Shown piece by piece: positions 19,578 through 27,031 of a stretch of 64,000 bases of DNA (positions are counted from its first letter, which is position 1; each line of letters begins with the position of its first letter). The position numbers were made by a program, and so were the translations under genes. The notes under the pieces are model-generated. The model was given only the letters and a program-made list of their open reading frames with translations, searched no databases and had not been told where the DNA came from. The stretch lies in contig NZ_CP065707.1 of the NCBI RefSeq assembly GCF_016028255.1, forward strand, positions 1,503,001 through 1,567,000. The letters run 5' to 3'. Source of the DNA: Streptococcus oralis (GTDB lineage Bacteria; Bacillota; Bacilli; Lactobacillales; Streptococcaceae).

Positions 19578-20273
19578 ATGACAGAAATGAAACATGAAAT
19601 TGATGCAAACTTTGCAGGCCGACTCAATATCCTACGCGCAGGTGTTCTGGGAGCCAATGATGGGATTATTTCCATCGCTGGAGTCGTTATCGGTGTTGCC
19701 AGTGCGACAAGCAATATCTGGATTATCTTTCTATCAGGATTGGCCGCTATCCTCGCTGGTGCTTTTTCTATGGCAGGTGGCGAATATGTCTCTGTATCGA
19801 CTCAGAAAGACACGGAAGAAGCCGCTGTCGCTAGAGAACAGTTGCTCTTGGATAAGGATATCGAATCTGCAAAACAATCCCTCTATGCTGCTTACCTTCA
19901 AAATGGTGAGTGTGAAACGTCCGCCCAACTCTTGACCAACAAGGCCTTTTTAAAAAATCCACTCAAAGCCTTGGTAGAAGAAAAGTATGGAATCGAGTAC
20001 GAAGAGTTTACCAACCCTTGGCATGCTGCTATCTCTAGCTTTATCGCCTTTGTACTGGGAAGTCTTCCTCCTATGCTTTCGATCACCGTCTTTCCAAGTG
20101 ACTATCGTATTCCAGCAACTGTTCTTATCGTAGCCCTTTCCCTTCTCGTCACTGGCTATACCAGTGCTAAATTAGGAAAAGCTCCTACGAGAACTGCTAT
20201 GATCCGTAACCTCTGTATCGGACTTCTCACCATGGGCGTAACCTTCCTCTTGGGACAACTCTTTAGTATCTAA
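19578..20273 (+). CDS. VIT1/CCC1-family metal ion transporter
   Basis: 231 residues from the ATG at 19578, chosen because AGGAG lies six nt upstream and the promoter occupies the longer frame. The N-terminal NFAGRLNILRAGVLGANDGI segment and SMAGGEYVSVSTQKD are typical of the vacuolar iron transporter family, with five membrane helices. Members move Fe2+ or Mn2+ out of the cytosol. Its divergent position to the efe operon suggests a role in iron balance, but the direction and metal are not proven by sequence. Confidence 0.85.
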   Translation: MTEMKHEIDANFAGRLNILRAGVLGANDGIISIAGVVIGVASATSNIWIIFLSGLAAILAGAFSMAGGEYVSVSTQKDTEEAAVAREQLLLDKDIESAKQSLYAAYLQNGECETSAQLLTNKAFLKNPLKALVEEKYGIEYEEFTNPWHAAISSFIAFVLGSLPPMLSITVFPSDYRIPATVLIVALSLLVTGYTSAKLGKAPTRTAMIRNLCIGLLTMGVTFLLGQLFSI

Positions 20274-20283
20274 GCTAAAAGAA

Positions 20284-20314
20284 ATACCTCGACCAGCATC
20301 GAGGTATCTTTTTT
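20284..20314 (+). terminator. terminator after the VIT-family gene
   Basis: ATACCTCGA (20284-20292) pairs with TCGAGGTAT (20299-20307), followed by a T tract up to 20314. It overlaps the 3' end of the convergent bceB gene by two bases. Confidence 0.88.
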
Positions 20315-22301
20315 ACATTTGCACAATCTTGCGATAACTTCTTGAGGTAATCATAAAGATCAAAACATAGACGATGAGGAAGATAGCACAGATGGACAAT
20401 GTAACGGTCAACATCATGGTCGCATCGAGCACGCCAATAACTTTTAGGATGAGGCTAAGCATATGATAGGCAAAAGCAAGGTGTAGAAAGGCAAAGAGCA
20501 ATGGAAGGAAGAAAACAGTTAGAACCTGTTTGTTAATCGTTTGCTTGATTTGCTTTTGATCAAGTCCGACCTTTTGCAAAATGATGAAACGTTCACGGTC
20601 TTCATAGCCCTCAGAGATTTGTTTGTAGTAAATAACAAGAACTGTTCCTACCATAAAGATGATAGAGAGGAAGATACCGATGAAGAAAACTCCACCAAAG
20701 AGAGCACTCATCTGCGCACTACTATCAGCCAGATTGCTTCCGTAAACATAGCTTCCTTCTTTGTTTATTTCTCTATTAAAGTTGTTGACGAATTTTGAAT
20801 AGTCATCTGCAATTTTAAGTTGCTCGTCCTCACTAGCTGTTACATTCATACCCCCATAGTATTGATTAAAGATGGAAGAGTTAGGATGCTGTTCAAGAAA
20901 GGCTTGTAAGTCAGGAACAACCAAATAGTTATAATCCGAAGTTAGGATATTGTACTGATTTGGGACATGTTCAAGAATAAAATCTTTTTTGATTTCTTCC
21001 TTTATTGTATAGGTCTGGTCATTTAGAGTCAGTTCTTTCTGTCCTTGAAGTTCTTTGTTTTTAGTAAACAATCCGACTTCCTTACCTGAAAGTGCAAGTT
21101 TTTGCCCCGTCATATTCTCATAGTCTTTTTGGTCAAAGACCATAAAAATAGTTTTCGGTTGAACACGATTTTGACCTTTCTCAAAAATTGTCAATTTCGT
21201 ACCTTCTTGATTTGCCACACCAAAGTTACTGTATGTAAGGACTTCTTTCTTTGTAACAGTCAATCCCTTATCACTAGCATACTGGTCTAGGAGTTTATTT
21301 ATATCTTCTTTTTCAACATTCTGCCCTGTAATCCCAAAATCATGCGGATTCATGACTTTCTTGAAAGTTTCTGAAGCCTTGAAGACGCTCGTTGTAGCAG
21401 ACATAGTCACCAAGACCATGGTTGAGAGAATAGCAATCGTCGCCAGACCAACCGCATTTTTCTTCATGCGGAAAATGAGATTGGATACGGAAATCATGTT
21501 ATTAGGTTGGTAATAGTAACGCTTATTTTTCTTCAATATTTGTAGGAAAACTGTGATCCCTGCATTAAACAAGAGATAGGTACCAAAGATTACCAACAAA
21601 ACTGCTACGAAGAAAATCAGAACAGCAGAAAGTGGGTTTTCGACTGTTATTGCTAGGTAGTAACCAGCTACTAGACTGATTAGACCTAGAATGGTTTGGA
21701 AACCTAAGAATCGTCCTTTTTTCTCACCACTGGCTTTTTCACGAGAGAGCTGAAGGGCATTCATGCGTGCGATGCGAAAGGCATTGATAAAAATCAAACC
21801 TAGGAAGATTGCCCCAAAGACAATGAGAACTAGGATAAAGACAATTGGTTGGAAAGTCGAAACGAGCTCTACTTTCATCTTCATCAACTTCAGAAGAAGG
21901 GCAAAGATTAGCTTATCAAAGAGAGCTCCTAGGCCGAGACCAGCTGTCAAGGTCAAGAAACCAAAAATAAGAAGCTCCTTAAAAACCATACTGATCAAAT
22001 GGCGCTTTTCAAGACCCAGCATACCATATACACCCAGCTCCTTTGAGCGGTTCTTCATGACAAAACTATTGGCATAAAGGACAATAATTCCAGAAGCGAT
22101 GGTAACAACCACCATACCGAGAGCGAGGGTCATAGAGATAGTTTCTCCCCCACGGATCTTGCCAATATTAGGATTAAGTGACAGTGAGTAAAAGAGATAG
22201 GTGATGGTCACAGCTAAGAGAACAGCAAGAGCAAAGGGATAGTAGAGTTTGCGGTTTTTGATTAAGTTCGAAACCGCTAACTTATTGGTTAATCGAAACA
22301 T
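20313..22301 (-). CDS. bceB: BceB-type ABC transporter permease
   Basis: 662 residues, FtsX/BceB architecture. There is one N-terminal membrane helix, groups of helices at residues ~50-300, a ~200-residue extracellular domain (about 320-520) and a final group of helices. Length and topology match BceB/VraG permeases, which sense and remove antimicrobial peptides such as bacitracin from lipid II-cycle targets. It is encoded right after its ATPase. No BceRS-like two-component system is next to it. Confidence 0.87.
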   Translation of the reverse strand: MFRLTNKLAVSNLIKNRKLYYPFALAVLLAVTITYLFYSLSLNPNIGKIRGGETISMTLALGMVVVTIASGIIVLYANSFVMKNRSKELGVYGMLGLEKRHLISMVFKELLIFGFLTLTAGLGLGALFDKLIFALLLKLMKMKVELVSTFQPIVFILVLIVFGAIFLGLIFINAFRIARMNALQLSREKASGEKKGRFLGFQTILGLISLVAGYYLAITVENPLSAVLIFFVAVLLVIFGTYLLFNAGITVFLQILKKNKRYYYQPNNMISVSNLIFRMKKNAVGLATIAILSTMVLVTMSATTSVFKASETFKKVMNPHDFGITGQNVEKEDINKLLDQYASDKGLTVTKKEVLTYSNFGVANQEGTKLTIFEKGQNRVQPKTIFMVFDQKDYENMTGQKLALSGKEVGLFTKNKELQGQKELTLNDQTYTIKEEIKKDFILEHVPNQYNILTSDYNYLVVPDLQAFLEQHPNSSIFNQYYGGMNVTASEDEQLKIADDYSKFVNNFNREINKEGSYVYGSNLADSSAQMSALFGGVFFIGIFLSIIFMVGTVLVIYYKQISEGYEDRERFIILQKVGLDQKQIKQTINKQVLTVFFLPLLFAFLHLAFAYHMLSLILKVIGVLDATMMLTVTLSICAIFLIVYVLIFMITSRSYRKIVQM

Positions 22302-22302
22302 A

Positions 22303-23061
22303 CTAATTCACCTCGCTTGCCATAACAGTCAAAGTATCAGAGATTTCTTGGAACATCTGACGCTCTGTCTTGTCTCCACGGTAGATTTGGTTGTAAAGAA
22401 TGCCGTCCTTGATAAAGAGAACGCGCTTGGCCCTGCTGGCTGCTGCCGTTGAGTGGGTTACCATAAGAATAGTTTGGCCACGCTCATTGATTTCATCAAA
22501 AACATCTAGAAGAGCCGCAGATGACTTGGAGTCAAGGGCTCCTGTTGGCTCATCGGCAAGAAGAATTTCAGGTTCGGTGATAATAGCGCGTGCTACTGCT
22601 ACCCGCTGTTTTTGACCACCTGAGATCTCATAAGGGTACTTCTCTTGCAATTGGTTGATGCCCAGATTTTCAGCGGTTACTACCAATTTCTTCATCATTT
22701 CCGTAATGGATTTTCGTGATAAAACTAACGGAAGCAAGATATTGTCCTTAACAGACAAGGTATCTAGTAAGTTAAAGTCTTGGAAGACAAATCCCAACTT
22801 TTCACGACGGAAACTTGAAGCCTGGGAATTCTTAATAGTTGCTGTGTCTGTTCCATTTAGGTAAACCTGACCACGAGTTGGTTTGTCAAGCATTGCTAGG
22901 ATGTTGAGTAGGGTAGACTTCCCTGAGCCAGACTCTCCCATGATAGCAACGTAGTCACCCTTTTCTACAGTAAAGTGAATGTCTTTGAGTGCTTCTACTT
23001 GGTTGCCTTGGAAACGTGTTTTGTAGATTTTTTGAACGTGTTTTACATCTAAAAGTGTCAT
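22303..23061 (-). CDS. bceA: BceA-type ABC transporter ATPase
   Basis: 252 residues. Walker A is GESGSGKST, the signature is ISGGQKQRVAVARAI and Walker B is ILLADEPTGALDS. It belongs to the MacB/BceA group that pairs with BceB-type permeases. It starts 13 nt after a 36-codon gene and ends one base before bceB. Function with BceB in peptide antibiotic resistance is family knowledge; the specific drug cannot be read from sequence. Confidence 0.88.
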   Translation of the reverse strand: MTLLDVKHVQKIYKTRFQGNQVEALKDIHFTVEKGDYVAIMGESGSGKSTLLNILAMLDKPTRGQVYLNGTDTATIKNSQASSFRREKLGFVFQDFNLLDTLSVKDNILLPLVLSRKSITEMMKKLVVTAENLGINQLQEKYPYEISGGQKQRVAVARAIITEPEILLADEPTGALDSKSSAALLDVFDEINERGQTILMVTHSTAAASRAKRVLFIKDGILYNQIYRGDKTERQMFQEISDTLTVMASEVN

Positions 23062-23074
23062 GATTTTCTCCTTC

Positions 23075-23185
23075 TTAATATCCCATCATTTGAAACTGTG
23101 CTTGCATCATAGCGCATCCCAGTTGAACACGCTCGATATCTTTTTGACTTGGTTTTCTTGTTTTCTTTTGTAAGATTCTTTTCAT
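23075..23185 (-). CDS. 36-residue protein encoded in front of bceAB
   Basis: A 37-codon frame with a strong RBS (AAAGGAG, seven nt before the ATG) ending 13 nt before bceA, whose RBS lies in that gap. The product has a basic N-terminal half (starting MKRILQKKTRKPSQK), then a segment rich in Met and Gln that ends MMGY. It has no signal peptide and no membrane helix. It is the first cistron after the candidate operator and is probably co-transcribed with bceAB. I do not recognise a family. It could be a small regulator or accessory subunit of the transporter, or a translated leader. Confidence 0.7.
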   Translation of the reverse strand: MKRILQKKTRKPSQKDIERVQLGCAMMQAQFQMMGY

Positions 23186-23269
23186 GTTTTTGCTCCTTTG
23201 TTCTTTATGAGTCTAGTTTATCGCAAAAAAAGGCGGCCTGCCATAACCTAACCTTACAAAAGAGACTTT

Positions 23270-23291
23270 AATCTTACATTTTTGTAAGATT
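23270..23291 (-). promoter_or_regulatory. candidate BceR-type operator
   Basis: Perfect inverted repeat AATCTTACA-(4 nt)-TGTAAGATT. Its core TTACA-N4-TGTAA matches the binding sites known for BceR-like response regulators. It lies about 85 nt before the small gene. A second half-site (CTTACA, 23253-23258) lies nearer the gene. The promoter itself is not clear; a -10-like GATAAA is near 23220. Confidence 0.75.
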
Positions 23292-23372
23292 GAGGAATTT
23301 TTTTGAAAATAGCTACTATAAGAAGTCCTGTCATTGCTTGTTTTATTCTTAAAATAATAGTAAAATTAAATT

Positions 23373-23465
23373 ATGAAAAGGCTTTCTTTAACATCTTTTA
23401 AAAGAATTGGCTTTCTGCTAATTATTTTTAAAAGTGCTAAACTATCATTCGTATCACTGCTATAA
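23373..23465 (+). CDS. possible 30-residue leader peptide
   Basis: The frame starts MKRLSLTSFKRIGFLLIIFK and stops exactly at the base of the hairpin at 23464-23488. There is no convincing Shine-Dalgarno sequence, so translation is doubtful. The composition (basic, then hydrophobic) resembles the first residues of the following BAM protein. It is listed because its stop position relative to the hairpins would suit translation-dependent attenuation. Confidence 0.3.
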   Translation: MKRLSLTSFKRIGFLLIIFKSAKLSFVSLL

Positions 23466-23499
23466 GGAGGGAGGTTCAGCCCCTCTTTTTAGAAAGAGG
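23464..23499 (+). promoter_or_regulatory. two mutually exclusive hairpins before the BAM gene
   Basis: Hairpin 1 pairs GAGGG (23467-23471) with CCCTC (23481-23485), can extend to 8 bp, and is followed by TTTTT, so it is terminator-like. Hairpin 2 pairs CCTCTTT (23482-23488) with AAAGAGG (23493-23499). It would bury the GAGG ribosome-binding site of the gene starting at 23505. Both use the same CCTC, so only one can form. Confidence 0.55.
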
Positions 23500-23504
23500 T
23501 TCCT

Positions 23505-25499
23505 ATGAAACGTGTTTTTCTCTTCATCAGCAATCTTCTTTTAACTTTCTTTCTCATTGCCACTCTGTCCTTTTGGAAAGACTCTCTTCCACAAATCCTG
23601 TTCCCGGGTGCAGCAGTATTAAGTGGGCAAGCAGATTATTCTACCGTTAAAGAAGAATTAAATAGTCTTGCTAAAGAACATAATAGTCTTATCGCAAGAA
23701 CCATTTGGGAAGTAGATAGTGATGGAAAATCACAAACTTACTACGAAGTTTTTGGAGATGGGAAACTCCCAGACTGGATGCCTCCAGCAAGTCAAGAAAG
23801 CATTCACAAGAGCGATCTTCTCAACAACTACAATATTATCAGCGGATCCCTAACTAGTCAAGAATTGGCCACTCATCTGAAAGAACTTGGACTAGAAAAA
23901 GCGAATGCATTTGAAAATGACAGAGTATCCTTTGTACTTGCCCTCTTTACCCAACCTAATCAGCTTACCAGTATGTTAATCTTTTTGCTGACTTTCTTAG
24001 CTTTGATTGTTATTGGCCAAATTCAATCTCTCTCTCAGTCAGGGATTCGATTGATTTCTGGAGAACGACTGAGCCATCTCTTCTTTCGTTCTCTCGCAAG
24101 AGACGGACTTGATATCCTTCTTTTTGGTCTACCTGCTTTGCTGATAGCAAGTGTCTTGCTCATTTCCCTAGGATATCCTTATGAAGTTCAGACTTTTCTA
24201 GGAATACTTTTTATTCTTTACAATAGCCTACTTCTCTTACTTAGTCTTCTAATTGCCTTTCTTTTTACCATTTCTTTAAAAAAAGTTCATCTCCTCTCTA
24301 TCATCAAAGGAAAATTACCAATCAAGTCAATTCTACGCATTCTCTACTTTGGTCAGGTACTTGCCATTCTACTGGTTATTGTAGGATTTGGACGTATGTC
24401 TACTTACTATCATATCCTTGAGAAAAATGAGGCTGGACAAGCTACTTGGGAACAACGCTCCAATGTTGTTACTCTTCAAACAGGGCGTTCCAGTCAGATG
24501 AAAAATTTAGATGAACTGCAGACAAATGCTGATAAATGGTTTGACTTTATTCAGCATGCTATAGATAATGAGAATGCCTTCCTTATTAAACATAATCTAG
24601 TTGAGCAAGCTCTTAAGCAAGCTACCTCAAATCATAATGAAACTGAAAATAACCCTTATGGTGTGGAAGGAAAAAATATTCTCTACGTCACGCCCAGCTA
24701 CTTCAAAAAGGAAGGTATAGAATTATCATCAGAAATCTTTCAAAAAATCAGCACCCTCAAAGATGGACAGATTCTTGCCGTACTCCCAGAAGAACTACAA
24801 AAAAATGAAAAAGATATAAAAGCAAACTTGCAACAAGAGTTAGCCAACCGATTATACAATAGCGAGTCTAATCAAACTGTCGAAGTTAGTATAGCTTATA
24901 CCAATCAAAAAAATGATGTATTTCTCTATAATACCGCCCATATTGCTTATGATCAATGGTTATCAAATCCCATCTTTCTTGTGCTTTCTCCTAAAGCACT
25001 TGGCAAGGCTTCCTCCATCTTCTGGTTTACAAATCTAGAATATCTCTATTTTACAGACCTCCACCAGACACAAGAACTCTTGAAACACTATCAACTTGAT
25101 CATATGGTCTCAGGGCTATCGTCTGCTAGGGAAACCTATCTCCAGTTAAATCAAAAAATTAAAATAGAAATTTTTAGTAACTTAGCGAGTGCTATGTTTG
25201 CTATTTTGACTTCAATTTTGCTGTTTACAAGTTTAAATCTGCTCTATTTTGAAGCCTTTCGCAAAACCATATTCTTGAAAAAAATCGCAGGCTATTATTT
25301 CTTTGAATTACACAATAGATATATCACTTCTCAAATAATAGCTCTCTTTCTTGGAAGTGGTCTAGCTTTCATTATTTCTAAGAATATCTGGATTACCCTG
25401 ATCCTATTTTTCAGCTTTTCAAGTTTAGCCGTTCTTTTATTGAAGATTTGTGATAAGAAGGAAAGTAAAACCTATGCTAGCATTATCAAAGGAGGATAG
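23505..25499 (+). CDS. bacteriocin-associated integral membrane protein (BAM, lactococcin 972 group)
   Basis: 664 residues. There is an N-terminal signal/anchor helix, an extracellular region (about 40-150), a group of helices (about 150-300), a second extracellular region (about 310-555) and three C-terminal helices. This layout, and the ABC ATPase directly after it, match the bacteriocin-associated membrane proteins of lactococcin 972-type loci, thought to give immunity or export. No lactococcin 972-like precursor gene is present here, so this may be an orphan immunity or peptide-defence pair. The ATG has GAGG five nt upstream. Confidence 0.75.
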   Translation: MKRVFLFISNLLLTFFLIATLSFWKDSLPQILFPGAAVLSGQADYSTVKEELNSLAKEHNSLIARTIWEVDSDGKSQTYYEVFGDGKLPDWMPPASQESIHKSDLLNNYNIISGSLTSQELATHLKELGLEKANAFENDRVSFVLALFTQPNQLTSMLIFLLTFLALIVIGQIQSLSQSGIRLISGERLSHLFFRSLARDGLDILLFGLPALLIASVLLISLGYPYEVQTFLGILFILYNSLLLLLSLLIAFLFTISLKKVHLLSIIKGKLPIKSILRILYFGQVLAILLVIVGFGRMSTYYHILEKNEAGQATWEQRSNVVTLQTGRSSQMKNLDELQTNADKWFDFIQHAIDNENAFLIKHNLVEQALKQATSNHNETENNPYGVEGKNILYVTPSYFKKEGIELSSEIFQKISTLKDGQILAVLPEELQKNEKDIKANLQQELANRLYNSESNQTVEVSIAYTNQKNDVFLYNTAHIAYDQWLSNPIFLVLSPKALGKASSIFWFTNLEYLYFTDLHQTQELLKHYQLDHMVSGLSSARETYLQLNQKIKIEIFSNLASAMFAILTSILLFTSLNLLYFEAFRKTIFLKKIAGYYFFELHNRYITSQIIALFLGSGLAFIISKNIWITLILFFSFSSLAVLLLKICDKKESKTYASIIKGG

Positions 25500-25500
25500 T

Positions 25501-26151
25501 ATGATTGAATTGCAACATATTTGGAAACAATTTGGTTCTCGTATTATTTTTTCAGACTTGAATCTGAATTTTCAAAGTGGTATAGTGTATGCTTTGATAG
25601 GAGACAGTGGTTGTGGAAAAACCACTTTGCTCAATATGCTTGCAAAACTAGAGACTTTCGACAAAGGAGAAATCGTTTACAAAGGAAAGTCTTTGACTTC
25701 ACTAAAAAATGAGGAATTCTATCGTAACGAGCTAGGTTATCTCTTCCAAAACTTCGGACTATTAGAAAGTCAGACCATTCGAGAAAATCTTGAGCTGGGA
25801 CTGATTGGCAAAAAACAGAACAAGAAACAAGAAAAAGAGAGACTTCTTCTTCAAGCACTACAAGCTGTCAGACTAGATTATCTAAGTCTCAACCAAAAAA
25901 TCTATGAATTATCTGGTGGTGAAGCTCAACGCGTAGCGCTTGCTAAGATTATCCTGAAAAATCCTCCTTTAATTTTAGCCGATGAGCCTACCGCCTCGCT
26001 AGATCCAAAAAATTCCAAGGAAATTATGGAAATTCTCCTTGAACTTCGTAATGCTAATAGAACAATTATCATCGCAACTCACAATCCTAGTATCTGGAAA
26101 ATGGCTGATCAGGTAATTCATCTCTCTCAAGATGGAAAAGAATATACTTAA
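25501..26151 (+). CDS. ABC transporter ATPase, lactococcin 972 group
   Basis: 216 residues from the ATG at 25501, chosen because GGAGG lies five nt upstream and the BAM stop is at 25499. Walker A is GDSGCGKTTLL, the signature is LSGGEAQRVALAKI and Walker B is LILADEPTASLDP. It is close to the putative bacteriocin-export ATPases that accompany BAM proteins. It is translationally coupled to the preceding gene and followed by a strong terminator. Confidence 0.82.
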   Translation: MIELQHIWKQFGSRIIFSDLNLNFQSGIVYALIGDSGCGKTTLLNMLAKLETFDKGEIVYKGKSLTSLKNEEFYRNELGYLFQNFGLLESQTIRENLELGLIGKKQNKKQEKERLLLQALQAVRLDYLSLNQKIYELSGGEAQRVALAKIILKNPPLILADEPTASLDPKNSKEIMEILLELRNANRTIIIATHNPSIWKMADQVIHLSQDGKEYT

Positions 26152-26156
26152 ATACC

Positions 26157-26192
26157 AAAATCCCTTGTGGCTAAATAACCACAAGGGATTTT
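26157..26192 (+). terminator. terminator after the BAM/ABC pair
   Basis: AAAATCCCTTGTGG (26157-26170) pairs perfectly with CCACAAGGGATTTT (26179-26192), a 14-bp stem with an 8-nt loop. It is symmetrical and could also stop minus-strand transcription from the pspC-domain gene. Confidence 0.88.
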
Positions 26193-26255
26193 CAGTCATT
26201 TATGCTGCTTCTTTTAAGTAACATAGTGCAAATAATAAATACTTCCTATTAAATC

Positions 26256-26528
26256 TCACCAAAACCAGCCATCATTGTCTTCAATAGCTTGGGCTTCCTT
26301 GCGTTTGCGTGGTCCTGTTCCGTACATTTCAGCTTCAATCTCTTCCTTAGTTGGCAAGATAGAGGCAAGGATGATGTAAATAATCACACCGATTCCAAAA
26401 TTTGCCACAGTAAAAATGGCGAAGAGAAAGCGTACTAGGGTTACATCAAGTTTCCACTTGTCTGATAGACCAGCTAAAACTCCTGACACCATACGATTTC
26501 GTCTCATTTTATAAAATTTTGTATTCAT
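26256..26528 (-). CDS. PspC-domain small membrane protein
   Basis: 90 residues from the ATG at 26528. Its promoter (TGCTATACT, -10 at 26560-26565) lies within a longer frame, so the shorter start is correct. It begins MNTKFYKMRRNRMVSGVLAG, the PspC (phage shock protein C) domain start, followed by one hydrophobic helix with VANFGIGVIIYIILASIL and an acidic tail. Streptococcal members are usually tied to envelope stress, but no regulator is adjacent. It is transcribed separately from sprT. Confidence 0.82.
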   Translation of the reverse strand: MNTKFYKMRRNRMVSGVLAGLSDKWKLDVTLVRFLFAIFTVANFGIGVIIYIILASILPTKEEIEAEMYGTGPRKRKEAQAIEDNDGWFW

Positions 26529-26587
26529 GATTGTTTCCTCTTTCGGTATTCTTACAAATAGTATAGCATAAAACGGGACCAAGAACA

Positions 26588-27031
26588 TCAGTCCTTAGGC
26601 CGATTTAAGACAACGAGTTTACCTCGGCAGATGCCACAGCGATAGCGTTTTGTGTCAATCCTTCTCTTGCGTTGATAGATTTGCTGGCAAGATTGGCACT
26701 GATAGACTAGGTAACTATCCTGACTTTTCAAAGGTGGTACAAAGCGCAGTCCATCCACTTCTTTCAATAGTTCCTTAAATTCTCGGTCCTTATGGCGATA
26801 ACCCTTTTTCTGAAAATAAAGGTGATAGTGACAGAGTTCATGGCGCACGATTTTGCGAAAGACTTCCAAACCTAGTTCATTATAAACCTTGGGATTAAAA
26901 TCCAAATGCCCATCCTTTGGAAAAAATCGTCCACCTGTCGTTCGCAAACGAGAATTCCACTGGGCTTGGTGGGTGAAAGGTCTACCAAAGTCTTCGAGGG
27001 AAACAGACTGAACATACTCAGTTAGATTCAT
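26588..27031 (-). CDS. sprT: SprT-like zinc metalloprotease-domain protein
   Basis: 147 residues from the ATG at 27031 ([19 protein letters not shown]). A longer frame exists, but this start matches the family and overlaps the tex end by 14 nt. The HELCHYH zinc-binding motif is clear. Four cysteines near the C-terminus (CQSCQQ and CGIC) form a zinc ribbon. Bacterial SprT-like proteins are of unsettled function. The gene is coupled to tex. Confidence 0.88.
   Translation of the reverse strand: MNLTEYVQSVSLEDFGRPFTHQAQWNSRLRTTGGRFFPKDGHLDFNPKVYNELGLEVFRKIVRHELCHYHLYFQKKGYRHKDREFKELLKEVDGLRFVPPLKSQDSYLVYQCQSCQQIYQRKRRIDTKRYRCGICRGKLVVLNRPKD

Noticed and set aside
23300..23504. Lactococcin 972-like precursor gene in front of the BAM gene
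   Set aside because: No frame of suitable length with a signal peptide exists on the plus strand; only a 30-codon frame without a Shine-Dalgarno site was found.
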